In this document: in pieces, positions 53,948 through 62,961 of the stretch | How positions within the stretch are numbered: the stretch's first letter is position 1 | Layout: the number at the start of each line of letters is the position of its first letter | From: Sphingobacterium tabacisoli | GTDB taxonomy: Bacteria; Bacteroidota; Bacteroidia; Sphingobacteriales; Sphingobacteriaceae | Assembly: GCF_017908035.1 (NCBI RefSeq) | Contig: NZ_JAEQMU010000001.1 | Coordinates: forward strand, 1,302,001-1,366,000 | Length of the DNA: 64,000 nucleotides | Direction of reading: 5' to 3' | Translations under genes and position numbers: made by a program | The notes under the pieces: model-generated | The model's database searches: none | Told to the model about the DNA's origin: nothing | What the model saw: only the letters and a program-made list of their open reading frames with translations

Positions 53948-55216
53948 ATGCAGGTTTTTAAATTTGGTGGCGCCTCTGTAAAAAGTGCCGATAACATTAA
54001 AAATGTAACTTCTATATTATCGAAATACAAGTCCTCCGAGCTACTTGTCGTTGTGTCTGCGATCAATAAGACGACAAATAAATTGGAAGAGCTTACCAAA
54101 GCCTATTGTACAGGAGAGAAAGACCCTTTTGAACTGTTGGCAGAAGTAAAATCAGATCATTTTACTATCCTACAGGATTTATTTAATGACCCTAACCATC
54201 CTGCGTTTGATGATATCAACAATTGTTTTGTCGAGATAGAATGGATTCTGGAAGAAGAGCCACAAGACTCCTATGATTATCTTTTTGATCAGATTGTATC
54301 TATAGGAGAATTAGTCTCTTCAAAAATATTGGCGGCTTACTGTACCCATATCGGCATTCCTACGCAATGGATAGATGCCCGGAACTATATTCAGACAGAC
54401 AATACCCACCGTGAAGCTCAAGTAAACTGGGAACTTACCGAAGAAAAAATAAGAAGAGACCTACCAAGTATATTAGACAATCAGGTCATCGTAACACAGG
54501 GCTTTATAGGATCTACCTCAGAAAACTTTACAACCACATTGGGTAGAGAGGGCTCAGACTATTCTGCGGCTATCTTTGCGTCCTGCCTTAATGCCGAAGA
54601 CATCACTATATGGAAAGATGTACCCGGTGTATTGAATGCAGATCCCAAATGGTTCGAAAAAACAGAACTCATCCCCGAGCTATCCTATACAGATGCAATC
54701 GAGCTGACCTATTATGGGGCTACGGTAATCCATCCCAAGACTATCAAACCACTGCAGAATAAGAAGATAACACTCAGTGTACGCTCTTTTTTAGACCCGG
54801 AGAGCCCAGGTACAAAAATCAGAACGACCAATCAGACACTGCCTGTTCCCTCTTTTATCTTTAAGGTCAATCAGGTTTTTATCAGCATACTTCCGCGAGA
54901 CTTTTCCTTCATCGTAGAGGATAATCTCAGTCATATCTTCAATCTTTTTCACCAGCACCGTATCAAGGTAAACATGATGCACAATAGCGCCATTAGCTTT
55001 TCGGTAGCTATTGATGACACCGGAAAAAATATAGATACACTATTGGTCGAACTGGAGAAAAGATATAAAGTATCAGTAGCACGGGGACTCGAATTAATCA
55101 CCATTCGCTACTACAATCAACAAACTATTGATCGGGTATTAGTAAATAAAGAAATAATTCGCGAACTTAAGGACAGTTATACCTGTCAAATGTTAGTGAA
55201 GAATATTGATGAATAA
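53948..55216 (+). CDS. Aspartate kinase
   Basis: A 422-residue monofunctional aspartokinase. The N-terminal FKFGGASVKSADNI binds ATP. LGREGSDYSAAIFA and DVPGVLNADPK form the kinase core. ACT-type regulatory segments occupy about 305-422. First step of the Asp-derived amino acid pathway (Lys, Thr, Met). The next gene overlaps its stop codon. Confidence 0.94.
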   Translation: MQVFKFGGASVKSADNIKNVTSILSKYKSSELLVVVSAINKTTNKLEELTKAYCTGEKDPFELLAEVKSDHFTILQDLFNDPNHPAFDDINNCFVEIEWILEEEPQDSYDYLFDQIVSIGELVSSKILAAYCTHIGIPTQWIDARNYIQTDNTHREAQVNWELTEEKIRRDLPSILDNQVIVTQGFIGSTSENFTTTLGREGSDYSAAIFASCLNAEDITIWKDVPGVLNADPKWFEKTELIPELSYTDAIELTYYGATVIHPKTIKPLQNKKITLSVRSFLDPESPGTKIRTTNQTLPVPSFIFKVNQVFISILPRDFSFIVEDNLSHIFNLFHQHRIKVNMMHNSAISFSVAIDDTGKNIDTLLVELEKRYKVSVARGLELITIRYYNQQTIDRVLVNKEIIRELKDSYTCQMLVKNIDE

Positions 55217-56390
55217 TCATATACTGGATAAAGAAGTACAAGCCTACATTAAAGCGAACCGGGAGCAGTCTCCCAGTAGTATCGCTTTAAAGAAAAGCCC
55301 ATTCAGCAGCGTGAGTTCTCCCGAAATCGCTGCTCAGATTGATGGCTGGCAACGTGCCGTGAAAAAGCTCCCAACATGGGCTTTCTCCTCCGAAATCTAT
55401 TATCCGGACAAGATCAATCTCGAACAATGTTCCTCTGAACACACTGCACTGATCAAACAGACCCTGATCAAAAAAGGCAGTAAAGTCGTCGATGTGACCG
55501 GGGGCTTTGGTGTAGACAGTTGCTACATGGCTCAAGAGGCCGATATCGTAGTGCACTGTGAACTCAATGAAAAACTTTCAGAGATCGTCAAACATAATGC
55601 TGTGGTACTAGGCGTGCCTAATCTCGTATGTATTGCAACCAATGGGGTTGATTTTGTCCAGGCACAGGAAGATCAATCTTTAGATTATATCCTGATCGAT
55701 CCATCAAGACGGATCAATCACGCAAAGGTATTCTTGTTAGAAGACTGCGAACCTAATATCATCGCGGCACAGGATATGTTCTTTCGCAAATCCCGCTATG
55801 TGATCTGCAAGCTATCTCCTCTACTAGACATCAGCACAGCCCTCCAAAAGCTCAAACATGTCAAGTTGGTGTATGTCATCAGTGTAGACAATGACTGCAA
55901 AGAGTTGCTTTTTATTCAAGACTCCACCTACACAGGCGAAGCAAAGATCGTGGCCATACGCTTATTTACAGATCAGATACAGACCCTGACTTTTACTCTA
56001 GAGGAAGAAAAGCAGGCCTTAATACGTACATCACAACCACTCACCTATCTTTATGACCCTGATGTCAGTGTAACCAAAGCCGGCGCCTTCAAAACAGTTG
56101 CCAAGCAGTTCAACTTATTTAAAATACACACCCATTCGCACCTCTACACTTCTGACAGTCTAGAATTGGACTTTCCCGGTAGGGCATTCTTAGTGAAGGA
56201 GGTCTTTGAGTTGTCTACTTTCAAAAGAAGAACCTCGCTGGACAAAGCCAATGTTGCCACCAAAAACTTCCCGATGAAGGTAGAAGAAATCAAGAAAAAG
56301 TTCAAAATCAAAGATGGAGGAAACGAGTATTTATTCTTCACTACCGACTATCTAGGTAATCCTATTGTCATACATGGAAACAAAGTCTAA
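55209..56390 (+). CDS. Class I SAM methyltransferase with THUMP-like C-terminal domain
   Basis: A 393-residue protein. Motif I is KVVDVTGGFGVDSCYMA (about 95-110), motif II VVHCELNEKL and motif IV YILIDPSRR. The C-terminal 70 residues (ELSTFKRRTSLDKANVATKNF, KKKFKIKDGGNEYLF) match the THUMP-like domain found with such methyltransferases, suggesting an RNA substrate. Starts with ATG at 55209 inside the end of the aspartate kinase gene (8-nt overlap); the TTG at 55206 is an alternative. Confidence 0.88.
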   Translation: MNNHILDKEVQAYIKANREQSPSSIALKKSPFSSVSSPEIAAQIDGWQRAVKKLPTWAFSSEIYYPDKINLEQCSSEHTALIKQTLIKKGSKVVDVTGGFGVDSCYMAQEADIVVHCELNEKLSEIVKHNAVVLGVPNLVCIATNGVDFVQAQEDQSLDYILIDPSRRINHAKVFLLEDCEPNIIAAQDMFFRKSRYVICKLSPLLDISTALQKLKHVKLVYVISVDNDCKELLFIQDSTYTGEAKIVAIRLFTDQIQTLTFTLEEEKQALIRTSQPLTYLYDPDVSVTKAGAFKTVAKQFNLFKIHTHSHLYTSDSLELDFPGRAFLVKEVFELSTFKRRTSLDKANVATKNFPMKVEEIKKKFKIKDGGNEYLFFTTDYLGNPIVIHGNKV

Positions 56391-56443
56391 GAAAAGACAA
56401 AGCCATTACAATTCCTGTTTTTCATTTCTTGTATCTTTATTCT

Positions 56444-57433
56444 ATGGAAAAAATAAAGATTTCAGCACTAGAATTGGCTACCATTTGCAAGAATAGCAAT
56501 GCTTCAGAGGCGATACAGCGCGCTGTAACCGGTGCTCAACATATAGAAAATTTAGGCTTTCACCGTATCTGGCTTGCCGAACACCATAATATGCCCCATA
56601 TCGCCAGTTCAGCCACCGCTGTGCTCATTGGACATATCGCGGGCAAAACCTCCAGTATACGTGTAGGTTCCGGAGGTATCATGCTACCTAACCACACCCC
56701 ACTAGTCGTTGCTGAGCAATTTGGCACCTTAGAAAGCATATACCCAGGCCGGATAGATATGGGATTGGGTAGAGCGCCCGGTACCGATCAGCTTACTGCT
56801 ATGGCTTTACGGCGCAATAACCTCAATACATCTTTCTATTTTAAGGATGACATTCTTGAATTACAGCGCTACCTCGATGAGAACAATATAGATGCTAAAG
56901 TAAGGGCCTTTCCTGGCGAAGGGCTCGAGATACCAATCTATATATTAGGTTCCAGTACAGACAGCGCCTATTTAGCTGCCGAATTGGGATTACCCTATGC
57001 CTTCGCAGCACATTTTGCACCTGCGATGTTAGAACAGGCATCTGAAATATATTACAGTAATTTCAAACCTTCACCTACGCTTGCATCTCCTTATTTCATC
57101 ATATGTGTCAACATTGTCGCGGCAAAGAGCGTAGAAGAAGCACAGTTCTTATCAACAAGCCTTTTTAACATGTTTGCAGGCATATTGACCAATCTTCGCA
57201 AACCATTGTCCCCACCAACGGAAAAACCCGTCTATCACGGTATTCCGGAGATTGAAGAAGCCGTAAACCGGATGGTAAGCTGTACATTTATAGGAACAGA
57301 ATCATTGATTCAGACCGAGGTTCTGGCTTTTGCAAAAAAACACAAAGCACATGAAATAATGACAACAAATTATATCTTTGATGAAGCAAAGCGATTAGAA
57401 TCTTTTGATATCATCGCGAGCGCGTTATTATAG
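56444..57433 (+). CDS. LLM class flavin-dependent oxidoreductase
   Basis: A 329-residue luciferase-like protein of the MsnO8 type: LAEHHNMPHIASSA, RVGSGGIMLPNH, LVVAEQFGTLESIYPGRIDMGLGRAPG, and a C-terminal ITT-like MTTNYIFDEAKRLES. Uses FMN/FMNH2; substrate unknown. The frame opens at 56429 but the ATG at 56444 gives the usual MEKIKISALELA start. Confidence 0.92.
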   Translation: MEKIKISALELATICKNSNASEAIQRAVTGAQHIENLGFHRIWLAEHHNMPHIASSATAVLIGHIAGKTSSIRVGSGGIMLPNHTPLVVAEQFGTLESIYPGRIDMGLGRAPGTDQLTAMALRRNNLNTSFYFKDDILELQRYLDENNIDAKVRAFPGEGLEIPIYILGSSTDSAYLAAELGLPYAFAAHFAPAMLEQASEIYYSNFKPSPTLASPYFIICVNIVAAKSVEEAQFLSTSLFNMFAGILTNLRKPLSPPTEKPVYHGIPEIEEAVNRMVSCTFIGTESLIQTEVLAFAKKHKAHEIMTTNYIFDEAKRLESFDIIASALL

Positions 57434-57439
57434 ATATCA

Positions 57440-58234
57440 ATGAAAAAATACGGCTATCTCTTTTTACTGGCGACAACGGTTATTGCCTGTCAGAATAAAT
57501 CAAATAACAAACAGCTGCAGGCGGAAACGCTTCCGAAGCAGGATACAGTTGTAGAGCAAACTCCATCCGACTCGCTCTCCGCTCCTAGCAAAGAGATTGT
57601 GTACAACGCAGATGTCGATTCGATTATAGATGGCCGTATTTTATTGCCCTCAACCTATAGAGTATGGGAGAATAACGATGTTTCTAAAATCATCAATAGA
57701 AACTGGTTAGAGCTTCATCACAAGAACGGCTCATACTACGTACAATCTGCTTCCTACCATATTGAAAACGAAGATGAGGAGCCCTGTTCCGGTCTGCCGA
57801 CAGAGACCATAGTACCCAAAGAAGACGTACTGGTCTTCTTCAATATCCCTACGATACAGAAAGGAGCTGTCGACAGTGTTGCCTTTTCAAAACCTATTAT
57901 TGAGCCTGGTAAACCATTTGAATTTACCTTCCAGAACCAAAGCTATAAATTACAGGCTACAGGTATCCTATTCCACAAGGATCAGGAACGGAATAATCCC
58001 AATACCAGATATACGTTAAAACTCTACAAAAACGGAAAGTACATCCGTACGATCATCGATCAGACAGCATACAATGATACTTCTACCGAGCTCGAGTTTA
58101 TAGGCGACCTAGATAAAGATGGTTTGCCGGACTTTATCTTTTCCAGCCCTCGGGACTACGAAGAACAACGTAAAGTCATCATATTATCCGGCAGTGCCTA
58201 TGCCTATGATGGCAATGTACAATTTGACTGTTAA
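57440..58234 (+). CDS. Lipoprotein with Ca-binding-like repeat, unknown function
   Basis: A 264-residue lipoprotein (lipobox VIAC, about Cys17) with a Ser/Gln-rich linker, a beta-rich body and near the C-terminus GDLDKDGLPDFIF, a DxDxDG loop typical of FG-GAP/EF-hand-type calcium sites. The family is not recognised. Six nt after the LLM gene, so probably cotranscribed. It ends 9 nt before the convergent flavoprotein. Confidence 0.7.
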   Translation: MKKYGYLFLLATTVIACQNKSNNKQLQAETLPKQDTVVEQTPSDSLSAPSKEIVYNADVDSIIDGRILLPSTYRVWENNDVSKIINRNWLELHHKNGSYYVQSASYHIENEDEEPCSGLPTETIVPKEDVLVFFNIPTIQKGAVDSVAFSKPIIEPGKPFEFTFQNQSYKLQATGILFHKDQERNNPNTRYTLKLYKNGKYIRTIIDQTAYNDTSTELEFIGDLDKDGLPDFIFSSPRDYEEQRKVIILSGSAYAYDGNVQFDC

Positions 58235-58243
58235 GCGATACGG

Positions 58244-59320
58244 TTACGATACATTCAATAGACTGTGTTGACTTGCCGTAAATATATTTCTAAACACGGT
58301 ATTGATCTCCTGACCATTTTGTGCAGCATTGATTCCCAGTAAAGGAAATAGAGTCACCACGTCCGCGAGGATATGCTTTACGATTCCACGGGCGGTAGAT
58401 GTAATATCGGCCGTCAACATCGTATCCAATGGAGAGTCCTGAAGTGCTAGTGTCCACAGCTGTTCAGTAAGCTCCTCTACCTTGGTCCTATCGGATTCCA
58501 ACTGAAGTTGCAATGCGTCCACTTTCTTAAAATAGTTCTTACCGTATTTAACCTGCCAGTTCTCATCTGTCGACTTCTCAAAGAAGAACTTCTCCACCAA
58601 CGTCAAATACCTTCTATACATCCCCATATAGTTGACCAACAAAGTCAATTCCGCAAAAGGGATAAAAGGGATGCGATATAATGTACTATCCTCAATACGG
58701 TGCTCCGGTTTGATCTGAAAAGCGTGATCTGCAGCGATAACGGTATTTTCCAAAGAGAAGCTATGGCTCGCTGTACTCGACAGCCCAAAAGAGTCCCAGT
58801 CATAGTGAACGAGTACCTTATCCCGTGGCACGAAGAATGAAAAGAACACCGGATTACCTTCCTCATCCAACCGAGGTACATCACCATCGAAGATAAAGCT
58901 GTTCAACGTAAAATGTGACAAGTGCGGAGCGCCCGTCGCAAAACGCCAAAAACCAGTTAACACATAGTTTTCTCCATCCCACACCGCTTTCCCCGTTGCC
59001 CGTCCCGAACCGCCAAAACAAACCTTTTTATCCGAAAAAACCTCCTTAGCCAAACCAGGCTCCAAATAGCCGGCAAACATATTGGCGCCTGCACACAAGG
59101 TGACGGTCCAGCCTAGCCCCCCATCCCAATAGGCGAGTTCTTCCAACAGTGTCAACCCATCTTTTAAATCAAGTTCCTTGCCCCCAAAGACTTTGGGTAC
59201 CCAGATATTGAACCAGTTATTATCATATATCAATGTCAATTGTGGTTCTACAAGTGTCTTAGCCCTTATAGATGCCTCTTGACTATCCTTTATCAGCTGT
59301 ATAGCTTCATCACTTATCAT
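58244..59320 (-). CDS. Acyl-CoA-dehydrogenase-fold flavoprotein in a TPP-riboswitch operon
   Basis: A 358-residue protein of the acyl-CoA dehydrogenase/HpaB-DszC superfamily. It has LWVPKVFGG-type N-terminal region (WFNIWVPKVFGGKELDLKD), GLGWTVTLCAGANMFAGYL, LTGFWRFATGAPHLSHFTL and ASHSFSLENTVIAADHAF, the typical flavin-binding middle domain of type-2 members. A classical catalytic Glu is not evident, which suits a flavin monooxygenase. Start: ATG at 59320 overlaps the PnuC stop by 4 nt (the longer frame to 59356 lies within pnuC), so it is translationally coupled to the thiamine-regulated transporter. Confidence 0.78.
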   Translation of the reverse strand: MISDEAIQLIKDSQEASIRAKTLVEPQLTLIYDNNWFNIWVPKVFGGKELDLKDGLTLLEELAYWDGGLGWTVTLCAGANMFAGYLEPGLAKEVFSDKKVCFGGSGRATGKAVWDGENYVLTGFWRFATGAPHLSHFTLNSFIFDGDVPRLDEEGNPVFFSFFVPRDKVLVHYDWDSFGLSSTASHSFSLENTVIAADHAFQIKPEHRIEDSTLYRIPFIPFAELTLLVNYMGMYRRYLTLVEKFFFEKSTDENWQVKYGKNYFKKVDALQLQLESDRTKVEELTEQLWTLALQDSPLDTMLTADITSTARGIVKHILADVVTLFPLLGINAAQNGQEINTVFRNIFTASQHSLLNVS

Positions 59321-59949
59321 CGTTCTTGTTTTGAGGTAACCATCAGCTTTCGCCAATTAAAATAGCCGAATATAGCGACTACGAATAAAAATGTAGTCAG
59401 CGCGGCAAACAAATAAAGTTCCTTATGTATCAATAGCGGAATAGCAAACAGATTACTGATATTCAGCAAAATCCAATTCTCCAGTTTACGCTTGGCTAGC
59501 AGCCACATACCTGCCCATGCCGTAGCCGAGACCCAGGCATCCCAAGCCGGCACATCCGAATCCGTCACATGCTCTAGAATGAGATACAGAAGGCCAAATC
59601 CCAGGATACTGATCGAGGCTACTACACGCCAATCTTTGGCACTACAGGTGCTGATAGGCTGCTGTCTTGCTGCTATATTGTGTGTCCAATACCACCAGCC
59701 ATAGATACTCATTATCAGGTAATACATGTTCAATGCAATCTCCGCATAGAGCTTTGCACCAAACAACACGTACATCCCAGACACTATACCCATAATGCCG
59801 AAGAAATAGTTAGATACCTTATTATTTTTGGAAAGCAGTACCTGTATAATACCGCACAGTACTGAAAAACGCTCTAACCAGGAAGTCTGTAGAAATGCGT
59901 TACTTATATTTTCGATAATAGTCTCCATAAACCATGTATTCAAAGACAC
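59317..59949 (-). CDS. pnuT: PnuC/PnuT family transporter (probable thiamine)
   Basis: A 210-residue integral membrane protein with about seven helices and the PnuC signature LYAEIALNMYYLIMSIYGWWYW. PnuC members import nicotinamide riboside, riboflavin (PnuX) or thiamine (PnuT). The TPP riboswitch immediately upstream (59981-60084) indicates thiamine. First gene of a two-gene unit. Confidence 0.9.
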   Translation of the reverse strand: MSLNTWFMETIIENISNAFLQTSWLERFSVLCGIIQVLLSKNNKVSNYFFGIMGIVSGMYVLFGAKLYAEIALNMYYLIMSIYGWWYWTHNIAARQQPISTCSAKDWRVVASISILGFGLLYLILEHVTDSDVPAWDAWVSATAWAGMWLLAKRKLENWILLNISNLFAIPLLIHKELYLFAALTTFLFVVAIFGYFNWRKLMVTSKQER

Positions 59950-59980
59950 AATATATGGAGATGCTATTTCGAAAAATTAT

Positions 59981-60084
59981 TCCCTACGCCAGCATTACCT
60001 GGATCAGGTTCCTCCTACCGAAGTAGAATTGGGTATAATCTCAGCTTCTGTTCTGTGTCATCAGATGATACAGAACCGCACCCC
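59981..60084 (-). ncRNA. TPP riboswitch (THI element)
   Basis: On the minus strand the conserved elements appear in order: GGGGTGC (60078-60084), an extra 7-bp hairpin (GTTCTGT/ACAGAAC), GCTGAGATTATACCC, then GAACCTGATCCAGGTAAT and GCTGGCGTAGGGA. These match the TPP-binding consensus. It lies 32 nt before the pnuT start, so it probably controls translation or transcription of pnuT and the coupled flavoprotein. Confidence 0.95.
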
Positions 60085-60106
60085 ATAAAATGTCTATTTA
60101 TTCTTA

Positions 60107-61600
60107 TTAATCCAATTGCAACACCCGATGTGTATGCGTACGCATCTCTGCACAAAGCTCCGGATTATCGTTCAATGACTGTCCCCAAGAAGGTATCATC
60201 TCACGAAGCTTTTTCCGGTACTCATCTGATTTCGCACGTTCCGGGAAGCAACGTTTCAATAACTGAATCATAATTGCGACCGAAGTAGACGCCCCCGGAG
60301 AAGCTCCCAACAATGCCGCAATAGAACCATCAGCACTGGATACCACCTCTGTTCCAAATTCCAATACACCACCATGCTTAGGATCTTTTTTAATAACCTG
60401 CACACGCTGCCCTGCCTTTTCTATCGCCCAGTCTTCCAGTCGTGCCGTAGGCATGAACTGCTTCAGGGCATCCAATTTGTCCTTCGGTTTTTTCATCACC
60501 TCCGTAATCAAATATTTTGTCAATGGAAGGTTATCCAATCCTGCGGACAACATTGGTTTTATATTCGATAGCTTTATCGAAGCTGGCAAATCAAAATAGG
60601 AACCCTGCTTTAAGAACTTTGTCGAGAAACCAGCATAAGGTCCAAAAAGTAATGCTTGCTTACCGTCAATATAACGGGTATCCAAATGCGGAACAGACAT
60701 CGGAGGCGCACCTACAGATGCTTTTCCGTATACTTTCGCACGGTGTTGTGCAATAATCTCCGGATTTGTACAGCGCAACCACTGTCCTCCTACCGGGAAG
60801 CCCCCATACCCTTTAGCCTCAGGGATACCTGATTTTTCCAACAGCAATAAAGAGTGCCCACCAGCACCAATAAACACAAACTGTGCTTTAATCTCTCTCT
60901 TCTCGCCTGTTTTAAGATCTTTTACTTCAACTTCCCAACGGCCATCATCCTCACGTTCAATATCTTTTACCTCTTGGTGCAAAGACAATTTGATATTACC
61001 TTTAGTACCCAAGTAGTTGATCAAATCCTTTGTCAGCGCGCCAAAATTAACATCGGTACCGATATCCATCCGGGTTGCAGCCATAGGTTCGTTCACAGCT
61101 CTATCCTTCATCATCAACGGAATCCACTCCTGTAATAAGGACTTATCCTCCGTGTATTTCATCCCTTTGAATAACGTTTCTTTTTCCATTGTTTCGAAAC
61201 GCGTCTTCAAAAAGCGAACATCCTTCTCCCCAAACACCGCACTCATATGAGGTACCTGGCGGATAAAATGAGTCGGGTCTTTTATAACACCCTTTTCTAC
61301 CAAATAAGCCCAAAACTGCTTAGATATCTCAAATTGTTCTGCAATTTTAATGGCTTTATCTACTTTCACTGAGCCATCTTCCTGCTCAGGGGTATAATTC
61401 AATTCACATAAGGCCGAGTGACCTGTCCCTGCATTATTCCATGCATCCGAACTCTCTGCTGCAACAACATCCAAACGTTCAATAATCTCAATATTGATAT
61501 CTGGATTCAACTCATTGATCAAAGCTCCTAGTGTAGCACTCATGATACCACCACCTATCAGAACGACGTCAACTTCGGTATTTTGTTTTTTCTTGCCCAT
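60107..61600 (-). CDS. mqo: Malate:quinone oxidoreductase
   Basis: A 497-residue FAD enzyme. DVVLIGGGIMSATLGALI (about 10-27) is the dinucleotide fold; SDAWNNAGTGHSALCELNYTP and FGPYAGFSTKFLKQGS are characteristic of Mqo; the C-terminal part has LLGASPGASTSV for FAD. Membrane-associated; oxidises malate to oxaloacetate with electron transfer to quinone. Start: MGKKKQNTEVDV at 61600 fits the family; the frame to 61654 adds an extension. TAATTTTG (minus strand, 61619-61626) is a possible -7 box. Confidence 0.95.
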   Translation of the reverse strand: MGKKKQNTEVDVVLIGGGIMSATLGALINELNPDINIEIIERLDVVAAESSDAWNNAGTGHSALCELNYTPEQEDGSVKVDKAIKIAEQFEISKQFWAYLVEKGVIKDPTHFIRQVPHMSAVFGEKDVRFLKTRFETMEKETLFKGMKYTEDKSLLQEWIPLMMKDRAVNEPMAATRMDIGTDVNFGALTKDLINYLGTKGNIKLSLHQEVKDIEREDDGRWEVEVKDLKTGEKREIKAQFVFIGAGGHSLLLLEKSGIPEAKGYGGFPVGGQWLRCTNPEIIAQHRAKVYGKASVGAPPMSVPHLDTRYIDGKQALLFGPYAGFSTKFLKQGSYFDLPASIKLSNIKPMLSAGLDNLPLTKYLITEVMKKPKDKLDALKQFMPTARLEDWAIEKAGQRVQVIKKDPKHGGVLEFGTEVVSSADGSIAALLGASPGASTSVAIMIQLLKRCFPERAKSDEYRKKLREMIPSWGQSLNDNPELCAEMRTHTHRVLQLD

Positions 61601-61654
61601 GACTTCTTTAAATTGTTGCAAAATTAACATTCGTTTTTGGTTATTACGAATCAT

Positions 61655-62019
61655 TTTGTCAAAATTCTCTCATTTCCACTACATTTTATTCGAACAAAGC
61701 GCTTCGTTTTTGCAAACTAAAAATTAGAATAACGACTCACACCTGTTTTAATAGCACAATGGATTCAGAATCGGGTTTGGAATAGAATCAGAACCTTGAA
61801 AATTAGGAAAGATACCCTTTCATGGGCAGACAGCTGGGTGATTTATCTGGCGTATACTGGGGTAGAGAATTAAGAAATCAGGTGCGGTGTAAAATGAAAA
61901 TGAGAAGAAACGTACAAATGTACCTCTCTTCTCCTTTCCTTAACCTATTTAAAATCCATTTTAAGGATCCTACCTTCCCTTTTAGACCTAAGGTAAAATC
62001 ATCACTGCTGAAGATACGC
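61655..62019. other. Intergenic region with imperfect hairpin
   Basis: About 365 nt between the mqo start and the CBS gene. The only structure seen is an imperfect hairpin at 61901-61932 (GAGAAG/CTTCTC outer pairs and GTAC/GTAC inner pairs) with a T-rich minus-strand tail, a possible weak terminator for the CBS gene. The small plus-strand frame inside it is not convincing. Confidence 0.45.
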
Positions 62020-62433
62020 CTAGTATTGATCGATAAAATATTTCAATAAATCCGTTGTAGTAACAATCCCTACCAATTCTTCGTCTTTAACAACTGGTAT
62101 AGAATGGAAAGTAACCCTGGATAGCGTCTCCGTTACTTCTTTAATCGTGGCATCAGGACCTACTATAACCGGTGATTTAGCCATCAATTGAGGAATAGTG
62201 TACATATCATACACCACCGCTTCAATATCATTCTCTTCTGTTACATCGGCGTAGCTGATTTTTAGCAGATCAGAGTAACTCACAACACCGACCAATTTCT
62301 TATCTTCAACAATAGGAAGATGACGGATATTGTGCTTCTTAAATAGTTTTTCTGCATCATACAAACTGTCTTTTGGAGTTAAGGTAACCAACTCCCTGGT
62401 CATAATCTCTGATACTGGAACTCGCTGTTTCAT
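62020..62433 (-). CDS. CBS-domain protein
   Basis: A 137-residue protein made of two CBS domains (residues about 7-60 and 75-135: VSEIMTRELVTLTPKDSLYDA, HNIRHLPIVEDKKLVGVVSYSD, and TFHSIPVVKDEELVGIVTTTDLL). The tandem forms a Bateman module that usually binds adenine nucleotides such as AMP or ATP. It has no attached effector domain, so it is probably a stand-alone sensor. Monocistronic. Confidence 0.92.
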   Translation of the reverse strand: MKQRVPVSEIMTRELVTLTPKDSLYDAEKLFKKHNIRHLPIVEDKKLVGVVSYSDLLKISYADVTEENDIEAVVYDMYTIPQLMAKSPVIVGPDATIKEVTETLSRVTFHSIPVVKDEELVGIVTTTDLLKYFIDQY

Positions 62434-62753
62434 ACTATTTTATTTTAATGATTCCCTTTATTACTATACTCAAATATCAGCATCTTAATACACATAAAAC
62501 AGGACGCACATCACTTAAAAAAGTGATTTACAAACAGATATATATCATATTTTATTCGCAACTTGAAATCTGACCCTATTTTTCTCTATTAGGCTACGTT
62601 TTCACTCTCTTCCCCCCTCCTAAATCAGTCATAACAACGCTTTTTAGATTTTAATGGATTTTATAAAAGCCTTCCCGTTTTAATTTAATCAGCACTTTAC
62701 AGCTCTTATTAAAATCGTTTTTTAATAAACTTAACGTTATGTCAAAATTTACC

Positions 62754-62761
62754 TATTTTTG
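62754..62761 (+). promoter_or_regulatory. Candidate -7 box (TATTTTTG) for fabG
   Basis: TATTTTTG followed by C fits the consensus. If used, the fabG leader is about 195 nt long and includes the inverted repeat. Confidence 0.45.
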
Positions 62762-62817
62762 CGAACTACAGATTAAATTATCATTTTGTCTCAAAGAAAT
62801 AAGTTAGAATTAATATA

Positions 62818-62884
62818 CATATGAAATATCCATGTGGTACAGACTGCACAAACACGAATGAATATAGTTTGGATATTCCATATG
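62818..62884 (+). promoter_or_regulatory. 15-nt inverted repeat (14/15) in the fabG leader
   Basis: CATATGAAATATCCA (62818-62832) and TGGATATTCCATATG (62870-62884) are complementary at 14 of 15 positions, with a 37-nt loop. It lies about 77 nt before the fabG ATG. Without a following T run it is not a terminator. Confidence 0.6.
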
Positions 62885-62961
62885 ACAGATAAAAAACAAA
62901 CCGAGTGAAACGAGCTCATTTAAACAAATGAAAATAGACACTGATAAATAATTATTTACAT

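Larger units (their letters stand above)
62434..62961. other. Long intergenic region before fabG
   Basis: About 530 nt. It contains a candidate -7 box (TATTTTTG at 62754-62761) and a long inverted repeat (62818-62832 with 62870-62884). A 23-codon ATG frame (62821-62892) lies across the inverted repeat. The left 300 nt, which holds the CBS-gene promoter, shows nothing else I can name. Confidence 0.55.

Noticed and set aside
61822..62049. 75-codon frame in the gap before the CBS gene
   Set aside because: It runs into the CBS coding region in antisense and overlaps the possible terminator hairpin.
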